This document shows positions 1-11,733 of a stretch of 64,000 nucleotides of DNA, in pieces. Made by a program: the position numbers and the translations under genes. Numbering within the stretch: the first letter of the stretch is position 1; the number at the start of each line of letters is the position of its first letter. The notes under the pieces are model-generated. The model saw only the letters and a list, made by a program, of their open reading frames with translations. It was not told the DNA's origin and ran no database searches. The DNA comes from Amphirosellinia nigrospora (lineage: Eukaryota; Ascomycota; Sordariomycetes; Xylariales; Xylariaceae): NCBI GenBank assembly GCA_004123355.1, contig SCHM01000004.1:2822316-2886315 (forward strand). Reading direction: 5' to 3'.

Positions 1-1622
1 AACATCGCCGACCCACCAACACAGCTTTGTAACTGGTCTATTCATCTCGCACCTTTAGATTCCGATTTGTCTGCTGCGTTACTTGATGCATCGCCTCAAC
101 GTCCCGAAGTGCCTGCAGCACAGCCCCCTGCCCCTTCTTTTGTGGAAACACTACGTCAATCGATAGTTTGTAATAGTTTTACAAACACTCTCACGGACAC
201 TTTGCCAATTGCACAAGACCATATTGTTTGCGCGATAGAAAAGGATCCGAATGCCCTAGAAGTCGATGCATGGAAACTCGCAATCATGGCAACAAATTAT
301 GAGCTTATTTTCCAGATGTATAAGGAGATGAACGATGAAGTGCCAGAGGGGTTGAGCGAGATCTACCCTTTCCATTTGGCGGCGGCATTCCTGGACGGCG
401 GCGACGCCTGTTGTCAGGTATTCGAGACATTAGTTTATTGCTTGGGAACAGCTTACCCGTTTTATCAGCACATTGACAACCACCGCCACACAATACTTGA
501 TGCTCTCATTGTATCTATCCTTCGATCTCATACAGTCGTCAGTCCCGCCTCTGTTAGCTCTGACTTTCGCTCCCCGAACCGATTCCCTGGAGAAGAGACA
601 GATATCTGTGGTCGATGGACCACGGACACGCCTGAAGTTCGTGAATTATTCAAGCACGGGGCGTATAGGATCCCATCCGCCTGGAAACACCCCTTCTGTC
701 ATACAGCCGTACAAGCCGTCTGCCATTGCATCACTGGCATATATGCATCTGCATCTGCCCCGAACATCAACAGAATGAGCGGTTTATTTACCCGCCGTTG
801 TACAGAATGCGGTCTAGAGTTGAAGCTCGCGCCATTGCATACCCTCGTCGTAACTACATTTTACCTCGCGAGGTCAGATAGACCAGGGGAAACTTTGTTT
901 GGCGCGATAGCTGTGTTAGTATGCCTTCTCAGCTTAGGTGCCGACGCTTCGCTTAAGGCCAACATTTCCGCCGAGAAAATACTTGAGCATTCTGATGCGG
1001 GGGAATGTTCTCATTCCTATTTATCGCCACTCGAACTCATGCAAAAGGTGCCGCAAGATATCATTGATGGCTGGGGTGAAGACTGTCAAGTTGGTTGGCA
1101 CTGTATCTCTCAGATTCTATATAAAGCCGAAGAGGGTAGAAGATCAAAACTCGAGTCCACATCCATACAAGCAAGCAAACACTTAGGCAAAAACAAGTGG
1201 CTCATTCAAAGGGATGGACGGCGAAAATCATCCACCGTGGATGAATCTCACATGTTATGACGCAGACATCGGTTTGCTCTGGGCCACAATCCAAACTGAG
1301 TTTCTTACGTACCGAAGGATAGAAGAAGGGATCCCTGGGTGTCGGAAAACTTCTCCATAAGGGCACTCAAAGACTGGCTGTCAGGAGATTCGCCAGTTTT
1401 CCAAACACCCTTGGTGACAGAAGGAATGATGCGGGAGCATTCAAGATGTGGATGGTTCAAGGGTAAAAGTACCATGAAATATATCCTCCTGCAAACGTGG
1501 TCTCTACAAGTTATTTCATGAATATGGATATCTATGATAGGGCTTCATATCTAGGTGAGACTGGTTGGAAAGATATGTGGGCAGAGGCCGAACCTTTGGA
1601 AGAAGAAGAAGATTGGACGTAA
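1..1622 (+). pseudogene. C-terminal part of a Clr5/ankyrin-associated fungal protein, frame-broken, 5' partial
   Basis: The frame is open from base 1 to 1260, so the N-terminus lies outside the window. The protein resembles the C-terminal half of large ascomycete Clr5-domain/ankyrin-associated proteins, from memory of that family: conserved-looking blocks are WKHPFCHTAVQAVCHCI near residue 220 and LFTRRCTECGLELKLAPLHTL near residue 265. No catalytic motif is visible. The same protein continues past the stop in other frames: CYDADIGLLWATIQTEFLTY at about 1250-1310, SENFSIRALKDWLSGDSP after 1340, and an acidic tail ending EEEEDWT at 1622. No GT-AG intron explains these shifts, so I read at least three frameshifts. 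The function of the family is unknown; a regulatory or recognition role is only a guess. The alternative is a working gene with sequencing indels. Confidence 0.55.
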
Positions 1623-2146
1623 AGCTCTCTTTATTCTATAGCTAGCGGTGTTGTAGGTTGATGGGATGATGTAGATAATGGATTCTCTTTCGAATGTGGT
1701 GAATGTTTATTCTTGAAACATCAGCTTTTCGAATACTGTCCCTGAAAACATTGCGCTTGGACTATGCAGTTAAGCCCCAATACGATAGAATATGAGGCTT
1801 CAATGTAAGTGCTTACATTTGCATTTTTGTTGTATGTCCTGAATCGTGTAACTGAGCCATATGTTGTGCTACTTCGTGATGGTGAAGCTATTATGGGGCT
1901 GAGACATTTCTGGATGAGGTACAACTTGAGTCATAATCGCGGAGCATAAGACATCCCGGGTCTCCTTGATTCCCTCCCATCCTAAACACCCAGAGAAACT
2001 TTTCCGCGATATGCTTTCTTGTTCTAGTGCCCTAAACCAAAATGGACAGGAGAGAGATCAACGTGTATTTACATACGACTAACCCTAGCTATTATATATA
2101 CTTCTTTCTAACCAAACACTTGCCGAACACATGATGCAAAAAGAAG
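1623..2146. other. Intergenic, AT-rich, nothing recognised
   Basis: This stretch lies between the 3' ends of two convergent genes. It contains only short chance reading frames. No repeat, RNA gene or motif was recognised. Confidence 0.5.
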
Positions 2147-4113
2147 CTATACCGGTCGCTCGCTAAGCAACACTAGGCGTAACCCCTTCAACGCACCCTC
2201 ATCACGCCACTTCGTCCAAAGATCAATGAAAGCCGCAATCCCACCACTCCAAGGTGACCGTCTCGCAGCCTTGATCAGCTCCTCCTGAGACTTTCCCTCG
2301 GCGGGATTTCCAGGGCCCATTTCAGCAGAGATATAGCTCGGTGTGCAGACGGAGAGGACAGCGAACCGCGCCGCGCCCTGCAAGATGCGCATGCTCCACT
2401 CTTGCTCCGCGTCGGCGTCTACCTCGACGACGACGCGGCGCTGCGTCTTGGATCCGTCCCCTACCGCCGCGTGCCCCGCCGCGATCATGTATGCGGATAT
2501 CCGCGCCAGGGTATCGAGCACGTAGCTGTGGCAGGGGTTGATGCAAGCCTGCGCGACGCCGAGCCAGAAGATATTCGGGAATCCGTTCGACGCGACGCCG
2601 TAGAGTGTCGCGATACCATCCGTCGCGAACTTCTCGGTTAGATCCCGCCCGTTGCGCCCGTAGACTTTAATTCCAGCCCGGATCGACGGGTCACCACCGT
2701 CGCTAGAGGGCGATGTGTACCCCGTGCTCAGGACGAGTATGTCGACGGGGTACTCGACGCCATTAGCCACGACGCCGTTGGCTGTCATGCTATCCAATCC
2801 CTTCCCGTCCGTGTCTACGAGGTGCACGTGCGGCTCGTTGAAGGTCTCCAGGTACATGTCGCTGAAGGTCGGCCGCTTGCACCACGCGGGGTACCACGGG
2901 GTCAGCTTCTCAGCCGTGGCGGGGTCTTTGACGACGTCTTTAACGCGCTGGCGCACGCGTGCGGCATTAGGTGCGTCCAGCGCGAGGAAGTTGCCGATCA
3001 CCTCGCCGGCCTTCTCGGGCGGGACTACAGCGAAATCGGGGTCGCCGGTTAGCGCGCGGTACGCGGGCTGGTGCGTCCACTCGTCGTCGACGACGTTGAA
3101 CTCGCCCTCGGGTAGACAGTGTGACATGCTCTGGGCGAAGTTACGGTTTCGGGCGTCGAACCAGCCCGGCCCACTGGCTATCGAGGTGGCCCACTCGTTC
3201 GGGTCCGTCGGCTTCTGCCCGCGCGTGAACACGGCGCTCGGCGTGCGCTGGAACACGTAGAGCTCCTTGGCGTACTTGGCCAGACATGGCACAGCCTGAA
3301 TAGCCGTCGCGCCCGTACCGATGATCCCGACTCGCTTTCCGGCGAGTTTAGATAGTTCCGGGAAGACTTCCTCGGACGAGCCACCGGTAATGTCGTAGTT
3401 CCACAGGGAGGTGTGAAACATCTCGCCCTTGAACCCCTCGACGCCGGCACCCCGAGCTTGGGTATTTGGGGTTTTGCTAGTAGACCAGCTGTCATGAAGA
3501 CGAACTCGGCGTTGGCGACGAGAGGAACCTGCTCTCGCCCCTTCGGGCCTTGGGAAGTCGTCATGTCGACCTTCCAGTTCCGGGCCTCATCGTTCCACGT
3601 GTACGAGTTTACTTGGGTCCGGAAGAGGATCTTGTCTTCTAATTGGTACTTCTTGACGACGTTTTGAAGATGGTGACGGATCTCGACACCAGAGGCATAT
3701 TTATGCGAAGGCATGAAACCAGTCTCTTCCAGTAGGGGCATGTAAATGTAGGCCTCAATATCGCAATGAAGGCCCGGATAGCGGTTCCAGTACCACGTGC
3801 CACCGACTCCGCCAGCCGTCTCGACGAGCCGGATTTGATCAGCAGTGAAGCCCTGCTGGATGAGTCGTACGGCAGCGACGATACCCCCAAGACCGGCGCC
3901 TGCGATCAAGAACTTGGGGCAGTCGCCCTGCTTGATGGGCGCCGGCTGCGCATCGAGAGCTGCGTGGTCGGCCCATACATCGTCGGCGAGGTGGCGTAGA
4001 CGGTCGTTGCTACTTTGCGACAACTGCTGAAACTGCGCGAGGCCTTCAGGCTTCACGCGCTTCTGGGCCTCTACGGCGTATTTTTGTTGTATCTGTGCGA
4101 ATTCGGCCGCCAT
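2147..4113 (-). CDS. FAD-dependent Baeyer-Villiger-type monooxygenase
   Basis: This is a flavoprotein monooxygenase expected to insert oxygen next to a ketone (ester or lactone formation) or to hydroxylate, using FAD and NADPH. Visible motifs, in order, are an N-terminal extension of about 60 residues, the FAD-binding GAGLGGIVAAVRL, then GGVGGTWYWNRYPGLHCD, then the BVMO fingerprint FKGEMFHTSLWNYD (F-x-G-x3-H-x3-W), then the second Rossmann motif GTGATAIQAVPCLA. The chosen start is the second in-frame Met (MAAEFAQIQQKYA) because the 13 preceding residues do not look conserved. Length is about 650 residues, usual for the 4-hydroxyacetophenone-monooxygenase-like group. The two halves lie in different frames, with one single-base shift just before the fingerprint near 3450. 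It is divergent from the cyclase gene, which suggests joint control. It is probably a tailoring enzyme of the adjoining PKS cluster; substrate unknown. Confidence 0.85.
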
Positions 4114-5273
4114 ATTGGGTAGAAGAAGCCAGTCCGGCGCTAAGCAGAGCAACTCGGAACTTAGAGACTTATATCATGGGAGGAGGCGCCCCTGGGTAAT
4201 ATATCTCCGAGAACGTGTACGAATACGCTTTAAATCCGTACTTCCAGACTCCATTGTGGGGTTAGCCCCTGGTAACTTGGCCGGTAAGGGACTGGTGAAG
4301 AGGGACCGAGTAAGACACAACGACGAGAGATTATTTATTCAGAGCAAATGTGGACGCCAAGACTAGTTGCCAAGTCTCGTTATGCCCTAGACAACGAACG
4401 TCGACCCATTGATAGGTAATTATCAGTCGTTCGGTGTCGATTTTGGCCTTGCATAAAGATAAACACTGCATCGGATGGACGTCAAGCGGCCTCCCGGATC
4501 GGACCACTACCCATTCCATTTCTTGCATAACTGGGATCTGCCCACGCCTCTGGAGCTAGCGGTCTGCAAAAGATTTGTATTTTCCGTTGGCAGCTCCGTA
4601 GGGCGAGAGGGGATGTTCAAGGGTCCCACATGGTTGCTTAACACCCCGCATATCGCACTAACGTACCCCTCGCAGAAATGCACAGCGTATGCCATATTTC
4701 GTAGATCACGATCGGAGAGATAGTTAGTGACACAGTTAGTCAGATTACTGTGTATTCAAGTACGTTAGAGTAGAGATGGCGCATTTGATTCATTGCCCAG
4801 AATGAGTTAACACGTCAGCAGCGGGGATTTCGACCAAGCGCTCAAGTACACGCCTTTGAGGATAGGTTCGGTTGGATGGTAAGCAAGGGACGAAAACTGC
4901 GCGGTTACCTGCCAAGCCTCGACGTTGGCTCTCGAGACTTGGCGATAGAAGGAACGATAAAAAGATGGTTGCTAGATTTCTAATGAATCCGCGTATACTA
5001 GCGTTGTACGGAGCAAGGCCACCCACCCGGCAAAGCTAAGCGAGGTAGTAGGCAGTCACACTACGTTCGACTTAGATGCGACGGATGGAGGCCCAGAGTG
5101 GTCGTAAAATGAGGGGAACACCCTAGATTCGGCAAGTGAATGACATATAGATCGTTTCGACTGTAGCGTGCGTCTTATATGAATAACTGGGTCGGGAATA
5201 AACGATAATATGCAGACGTCTCCTCCACATCTAACTTGTCGTATCACGGGAAAGGAAAAGGAAAAAGGAAAAG
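4114..5273. promoter_or_regulatory. Shared divergent promoter region of BVMO and cyclase genes
   Basis: This 1.16-kb region separates two head-to-head genes and has no convincing coding sequence. It contains a CGG-N4-CCG inverted triplet at 4487-4496, a spacing some Zn2Cys6 proteins can bind, though such a short motif can occur by chance. A purine-rich AAGGAAAAGG tract lies directly upstream of the cyclase ATG. Confidence 0.45.
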
Positions 5274-6586
5274 ATGGATTTCACAAAGATCCCGGATTTT
5301 GATAACCTTCCAGAGGTGAAAGACATGCCCCAAGGCTGTGCTTGGGGTATCTTCGACACCGAGAATGACAAGAAGGACCTCGTGGGCACTCTCAACTACC
5401 TGACCCAAGATGTCGTAAAGGGTGCGTGTGCCGAAGCCAGAGATGGTGTATCGGTATCTCTCAAGTGAGTCTCAGTAACTTGTATCCGTCTCCATAAAGC
5501 TGGCCACGGCCATTGACTAGCCTGTAATAGTTGGCCGCTGAATGCTATGGGTTTTCCTCTCCCGGGAGGATACATCCCACTCACAAACAGATGACGTTGA
5601 AGGAAGCAGGCTTATCTGACGGTGCTGGTTGGGACGACGAGATCCACTTCAACACACAGCTCAGCAGCCAATGGGACAGTCTGGTGCACTGGCATCATCA
5701 GCCTTCCGGCCTCGCTTATAATGGCATCAAGGTGACCAAGGAAGGACTCGCGGCCGCGAACACGGCGGAGAATGCAATGCCGACCCTCGACCATTGGCAC
5801 GCCGCGGGTGGGCTCGTCGTCCCGCGGTGTCTTGATCGATTTCAAGGAATGGGCAGAGAAGAAGGCGCGAGCAGAGGGCAAGACAGGTGATGATGCTATC
5901 GTTCATCCGCTCGATGGTCATCGTATCACGGTAGAGGAGATTGAGGCCGTTGCAAAAGATCAAGGCGTCGAGTTTCGACACGGCGACGTCCTCGTAGTTC
6001 GTACAGGGTTAACTGAGTATCTCCAGGCCCCGACGCCGGAGGTATTTGCAAAGTTGCAGAACCAAACGATCTCTGGAGGTGAGTTTGACCCAGTCCCTCA
6101 CTCAGTTTACCTCTAGAGTCGTCACGTCCGACGACCCAGAGTAGCCTCACAAGTCACCATTCGGCCAGAATCTAACAGTGGGCGCTTCAGTACACGGAAC
6201 GATGGAGTCGGTCAAATGGCTATGGAATAAGCGTTTCTCTGCCGTTGCAGGAGACGCATGGGCGTTCGAAGCACTGCCCCCCATCAAAGAAGACGGCACT
6301 GCGTCGACACATCTCGAACTAGGTACGTCGAGAGGAGCGCGGCTTGATCGAAGTCGGGGATAGATGACAGAAGAACCATATGGCTGACATGAGACTTACA
6401 CATATTTTAGTTCTTCATCCTTGGTTGCTCTCCATGTTCGGTATGTCGATCGGTGAACTGTGGGATCTTCGAGCCCTCTCGGCACACTGCAAGGCATCCG
6501 GACGGTACAGCTTCATGCTCACATCGGCGCCGCTGAACATCCCAGGCCTGGTGGGTTCGCCGCCCAATGCGTTGGCAGTCTTCTAG
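5274..6586 (+). CDS. Putative cyclase (PF04199, kynurenine-formamidase-like fold)
   Basis: The product matches fungal members of the cyclase family, metal-dependent hydrolase-like enzymes of about 320-340 residues. Recognisable blocks are MDFTKIPDFDNLPEVKDM at the start, DEIHFNTQLSSQWDSLVHW followed by HHQPSGLAYNG, a metal-site-like HWHAAGG, RGVLIDFKEWAEKK, then HGDVLVVRTGL and the C-terminal WLLSMFGMSIGELWDLRAL. Three GT-AG introns fit: about 5467-5529, 6079-6178 (joining ISG to VGASVHG) and 6323-6410 (joining LEL to VLHPWLL). Two extra one-base frame changes occur inside exon 2, near 5565 and near 5815 beside a CCC run. It is divergent from the BVMO gene. In polyketide or aromatic pathways such enzymes may cyclise, dehydrate or hydrolyse; the reaction here is unknown. 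Family call is firm, activity is not. Confidence 0.8.
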
Positions 6587-7164
6587 ATCATCTAGACTAG
6601 ATCAACCGGGGCGGGTCAAGATCTGAGAAAGGTGCAGACTGTGAATAGTGTAGAAACTACCTATTTAAAGTAATGAAACCAGAAGCAGGCATACTCAAAC
6701 CTAATCACTACTTGCTAGCGCCATGTGAGGACCCCAAGGCAAGGCGGTTTATATAAATACATTGGAACTGTAAAGTCTCAGGCCCGGCCGTGTAGTTACA
6801 ATAAACCTAAGCCTCAGAATGAAATACAATGCTTGCATGCGGTGCAATGTAGGCCAACACCCGTCGTGTCGCATATCATGTCACACACATCAATGATTGC
6901 ATAGCTACTTAGATAGGTGCTCGGGTAGGGTTGGGCCTACGGAGGTATCTCTCACGCTAGGCCAACTGCGGCCATGGTCTCCTTTCAGCTGAGAAATGGC
7001 TCAAAATGGTTGGCCGCCCCTCGCTCCCCTTCCCTTCGGTCGGCGGCCGGTTCTCCAGACTCCGTTCAGAATCGTCTGTCGGCGCGTCTCCCTGCCGCGG
7101 ACCACTTCCACCAATAGAGGAGCTATAGAAGTACTATTCATGTATCCTCGCGTGCGCTGACAAA
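6587..7164. promoter_or_regulatory. Intergenic region upstream of the Zn2Cys6 regulator
   Basis: There are about 580 bp between the cyclase stop and the regulator start, GC-rich near 7000-7100. It presumably holds the cyclase 3' end and the regulator promoter. No specific motif was recognised. Confidence 0.4.
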
Positions 7165-9960
7165 ATGGATCCCGCCTCGTTAGATCCCCGTCTGCGCGAG
7201 GCCGGCGAGGACTCTATCGTCGTCCACGATGCACACAACACCCACAACACCCACGAGCGACGAGACACTGCCACCACCGTCGCAGCCAGCGACGACCCTG
7301 ATGACCGTGATCATGACGACGACCATGACGACGAATATGACGAATATGATTCAGTCGAGAGCTCCCCCGTCAACATCAACGACAACACCAATACCAACAC
7401 CAACATCAACACCAGCAACCACAACTACAACGGCCACAGCAGCCATCGTCCACGACAGCAAACGTCTTCTCGCCGTCGCCAGCCACGCCCTCGGCCTCTA
7501 GCGCCATTCCCATCGCACCCGCACCGACCCTCACGCCCGCTGGTGACGGCACACCCACGACCCCAACGATCCGAAGCGTCCGCGTGCTTGTGAGGCCTGT
7601 CGCGGCCTGAAGGTCAAGTGTGAGCCCGACCCGCTCAATCCTGATGGCCCTTGCAAGCGATGTGCGAAGGCCGGACGGGGGTGTATCGTCACCCAACCTA
7701 CGAGGAAGAGACAGAAGAAGACGACAGTCGTGTTGCCGAGCTCGAGAAGAAGATCGATGCCTTGACGGCCAGTCTGCAGGCCACCCGGAGCTCCGGAGGC
7801 CAAGGTCCGCCACCACCACCGACCCCGACACCACCACCCCAACGCATCTCCGCCGCCGACCATGCAAACACCAAAATTGCGAGGGAATGGGGCCCACCCG
7901 TCTTCCCCCCTCTTGACGGCTTCAGACAGGACCAGACCGCCATGGCTGGACAGAAGCGGAAGTACGCCGAGTCCCGAACGGGAAAGACGACATGAGCGGA
8001 CGGCGTGTATCGAGTGCCACTCGCCAGCCGCCTCAGTTCCAGTGTCAGCCCCGCCAGACGTGGTCGATCGCGGCATCGTTACCGTCGATGAGGCCACCGT
8101 CCTCTTCCAGAGGTACACAGATCGCATGGCCCCCCATCTGCCCGCCGTCGTCTTCCCGCCCGGCACCACGCCCGATGAGATCCGGAAATCATTCCCTATC
8201 CTGTACCTCGCCATCCTGTCGGTGGCCTCTTCTGAGACCCCGAACCTGCAGCGCCAGTTGGTCAAGGAGCTGATGCAGATCTTTGCCGATAAGCTGATCA
8301 TCCAAGGCGACAAGAGCTTGGAGTTGGTGCAGTCCATGATCGTCAGTGTGGTCTGGTACTTTCCACCTGAGCATTTTGAACAGCTCAAGTTCTACCAGAT
8401 GATCCATCTAGCTGCCGTCATGGCCATCGATATTGGCCTGGGGAAGAGGAAGAATAGCCCCAAGTCTCGCCTGATTCCGTACACCTGGCGTGATCATCCC
8501 TTCCGGAAACAGCCACTGCCTGACCCGTCCACCATCGAATCACGTCGGACATGGCTCGCGGTCTATTTCCTGGCCTCGAATGTGGCCATGGCCTTGCATC
8601 GGCCAAACTTGGTGAGGTGGCAGTCCTTTATGACCGAGTGCATGGATATTCTCGAGTCTTCGCCCGAAGCCGCTTCCAGCGACCGATATCTCTGCCACCT
8701 AGTATGGACCCACCGTCTCGCCGAAGAAGTTGGCATCCAGTTCTCAATGGACGACCCTAGCGTTTTCATCAACGTAACGGATCAGAAAGTACAGTATGCA
8801 TTGAGAGGGTTTGAAAGAGACTTGGCTAAATACTGAAAATATACCGAAAGAGGACAAGCAACGTAAGTATACTCCCTCCTCCGTCGTGTTGTGAGTTACT
8901 GATCGGTATTAGCATCACTTCTCCTGAGTTTTAGTGTCCTGAATTTGTATATGCATGAGATTGCGCTGCAGACAAACGAGGATTATACTTCATCCAACAC
9001 AGAGGGACTACGTGATCCCATTCCGGGCCTAAGTGATAGCGTCACCGCCGCCCATATCGGCGCATTGTCTTCGTGCCTTACGGCCATAGATGGCATATTT
9101 GAGACGTTTTTGTCACTCGATGTCTTCACTATTCGCTGTTTGCCGATATTCAATTTTGTTCGGGTCGCCTACGCCGTGGTCGTTCTCATTAAGATATATT
9201 TCAGCGCGAGCTCGCCAATGCAGAGCTAGGCAAGGTGATCAATAAGGACAACATGAAGGTCGCGGAATACCTCGACAGACTGATCGCTAGATTCAGAGAG
9301 ACCACCGGACAAGATAATTCTCGCCCCGCGGGCAAGTTCCTTGTAGTTCTCATCATGGTGCGGGGCTGGTTCAATCAACAAGGCCAGACACAAGGCCGAT
9401 CGCAGGGTCCAAAAGTCGATCCCGACTTGAAACCGGCAGAGACTCCTCAAACAACCCTGGTCGCCGCCCTTCAACGTCTACGGATTCCGGACCGCACGCC
9501 AACACAATTCACGATCAACAGCACCAATCTTATCAACCACCGCAGAATAGCAAACAGTCGGAATACACCCGGCACACCCCCCTTCAGCTACTATCCGAGA
9601 TCGCAACGGGGAACGGCCCACCCCAGAATCAGGGCACCGGACCACATTCCGTCCCTGGCCTGAACACATCCGGGCAAGGACATTCCCCATGGGGAACGGC
9701 CGGGGTGCATCTACCTTATATGTATGATCCGACTACGGGTATGCCCACATCCGCGCCGACATCTACGTCCGGTGGAATGACGGGGTTAGCGATGGGGGTC
9801 AGCCCCATCTCCCCTGGGCGGCAGGTCCGCTCGGAGATGATGTCAATTACCTGAGCATGGGCATGGGCGACGGCTTTGAACAGGCGATGGGACTCACACT
9901 GACAGGCTTTGGCGGCAATAGTCCCGGTGACAACGTCAGTTACGAGAACACCCTTCGATG
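7165..9960 (+). CDS. Zn2Cys6 transcription factor, probable cluster regulator
   Basis: This is a fungal binuclear zinc-cluster activator acting in the nucleus. The N-terminus is low-complexity, with acidic D/H/E runs then an Asn-Thr repeat (about 7374-7430). The zinc cluster lies at about 7580-7680: CEACRGLKVKC, ten residues, then CKRCAKAGRGC, which gives the full C-x2-C-x6-C-x10-C-x2-C-x6-C. A coiled linker follows (RVAELEKKIDALTASLQ). A middle homology region runs from about 8060 to 9420 and includes FPILYLAILSVASSETPNLQ and KVAEYLDRLIARFRETTG with RPAGKFLVVLIMVRGWF, reminiscent of the Leu3/War1/PrtT group. The C-terminus ends GDNVSYENTLR. A probable intron lies at about 8863-8912. The coding sequence changes frame at several other points, at least three before the middle region, plus an in-frame TGA at 8834. 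Its place inside the cluster suggests it controls it; targets are inferred, not shown. Confidence 0.8.
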
Positions 9961-11066
9961 ATGGGAGATCCTAACCTCTTGGCGTCATGGATAACTTCCC
10001 TCCCAATGGAGGAATAACTTTTATTCGTAGACCCCTTGAATTTTGACCTAAATTGCAATGGGACGATGGAAAATGTACATAAGTCTTGTCTTGCCTTTCT
10101 CGGTTTGAAAAAAGGGGTAAAATGTCCAAGAGAAATACTGTTTAAGCCCAGCTGGCTACCTGGTTGTATTATTTGCTTTATTACATCTTCTACATTCTCT
10201 GGCTGTACACTATTACCTCTGAATTAGGCTTAGCGGGTGTTTAGGCCGGGTTGTCGGTTATGGTATGGTTATACGGGTAGGGGTATATGGTCGTGTCTCA
10301 CTAATATAGAATATGTTGTGTAGATAGGCGTGAGCCGGGTACAAAAACATGGAATAGTTTATATGTCTGCTTCGCTCCGCCCTTAATATTGCGTGATTCG
10401 TTAGGTTCTGACTTTGCTGAATTGTGTTGTGAACTAAATGCGTTGTTGGCCGAGGTAGCTGAGCAAGTTGGTATGGGGGTGAAGGAGTATAGGCTAAGTG
10501 GGCGTCTCGTACGGTTTGATATACAAGATTAAGGTTAAGGTTTTAGTTCTGTCTAGTTTGAAGGTTGTTTGTAAGTAAACGTCTATTGCTACGCCAGAAT
10601 TGGCTTGTATTTTATAAAACCAGAATAAAGTAAATAAATGACAGCTGTCATTAGTATCAGAAGAACCCCGCGAAGTGAGGCGTGACGACATAACAGAAAC
10701 AAATGGTTAAACTCAGGTTCCAGCTTCTCCTCCATCTATCCAAGGCGTATTCTCCCGACCATTCAAGTAATAGTCATAAGAAATTCCCTCGCTGCACACC
10801 CTCTATCGACCATAACCATCCAAATCACCGAGTTGTTCTATATCGTTCTAGGCTCTCAAGGTGGAACTCATATTGAATCTGATGCCCATAGCTTCTCAGC
10901 AGGCGAATCCACAGTCCATATCACGGTTTCCATCGTCATAACCACCAGTGCTGCACCCCCGAGAGGTGGAGAACTGATAGCCTGCGTAGGCGAATTGGAC
11001 CGGATCGTCGTCCACGGCACCGGCGTTGATGACGACAACGTATGGCAAGGCGCTGGTCACAACACC
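9961..11066. other. Intergenic, no gene recognised
   Basis: This contains the 3' flank of the regulator and AT-rich sequence. Small open frames, such as the one at 10833-11219, run into the adjacent LTR and are not supported as genes. Confidence 0.5.
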
Positions 11067-11445
11067 TGTCACACAGATCCTGGTCAGTGCGCAATACAGT
11101 GCCACACAGGGTCTTATACGGAGCTCGCGAGATATTACCTTACGAGGCTGAGGCAGTTGTGCGAGGTTGAGTCAGTCGCACGAGGTTATCGTGAGTCTCA
11201 GAAGCAGATACCGAGCTGAACTCGAACACCGAGACACTCGCCTCACCGGCTACACAGGTCTCTAGATCTCTGTCCCGTAAGGGACTACGACTATAGGAAA
11301 GAAGGAAAATTCTGAGCATAAAAGGGCAGGTATCCTCCCTTTGACATAATAAGGAACTTAGATCTGTATAGCTCCTTCGGCATCATAGTTGCTTATTACT
11401 CAATTTGAACCTTATTCTAAGCTCTCTATCTGAGCTCTTGTGACA
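11067..11445 (+). mobile_element. Solo LTR of an LTR retrotransposon, copy A (fossil)
   Basis: This is a 379-bp segment starting TGTCAC and ending GTGACA. It aligns over its whole length with the reverse complement of 29234-29589. No element interior (gag or pol) adjoins it, and I find no matching target duplication. It is a degenerate, probably old solo LTR; the superfamily cannot be told from an LTR alone. Confidence 0.75.
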
Positions 11446-11733
11446 CTGTCGCCTATTTCCTTATTTCGGGTTAGCTAGAATGACCATTCGCACTTCTAGT
11501 GTTTCTAGTGTGAACTTACTAATACTGCACAAGAATAGAATATTTCTTAATTAAATGGTAAACCAGATTCTAGTAACATATAGTTGTGTCTGTAGGTCCA
11601 TGCATGGTATATACTATCCCCGAGGTTATTCCGTCGCGTTCCGTGACACGGAGTCTCGGAGGTCGAGGGTTACACTCGGACACCCCTAACTAGACCACGA
11701 GAGCTAGGATACACAGATATTTGTGAAATAGAC

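Noticed and set aside
2341-3260. Several plus-strand open frames, GC-rich, over the BVMO gene
   Set aside because: They are antisense shadows of the BVMO coding sequence with Arg/Pro/Ala-rich, domain-free translations.
8834-8836. In-frame TGA in the cluster regulator considered as a RIP mutation
   Set aside because: The change from TGG would not be in the CpA/TpG context favoured by RIP, and the surrounding base composition is not RIP-like.
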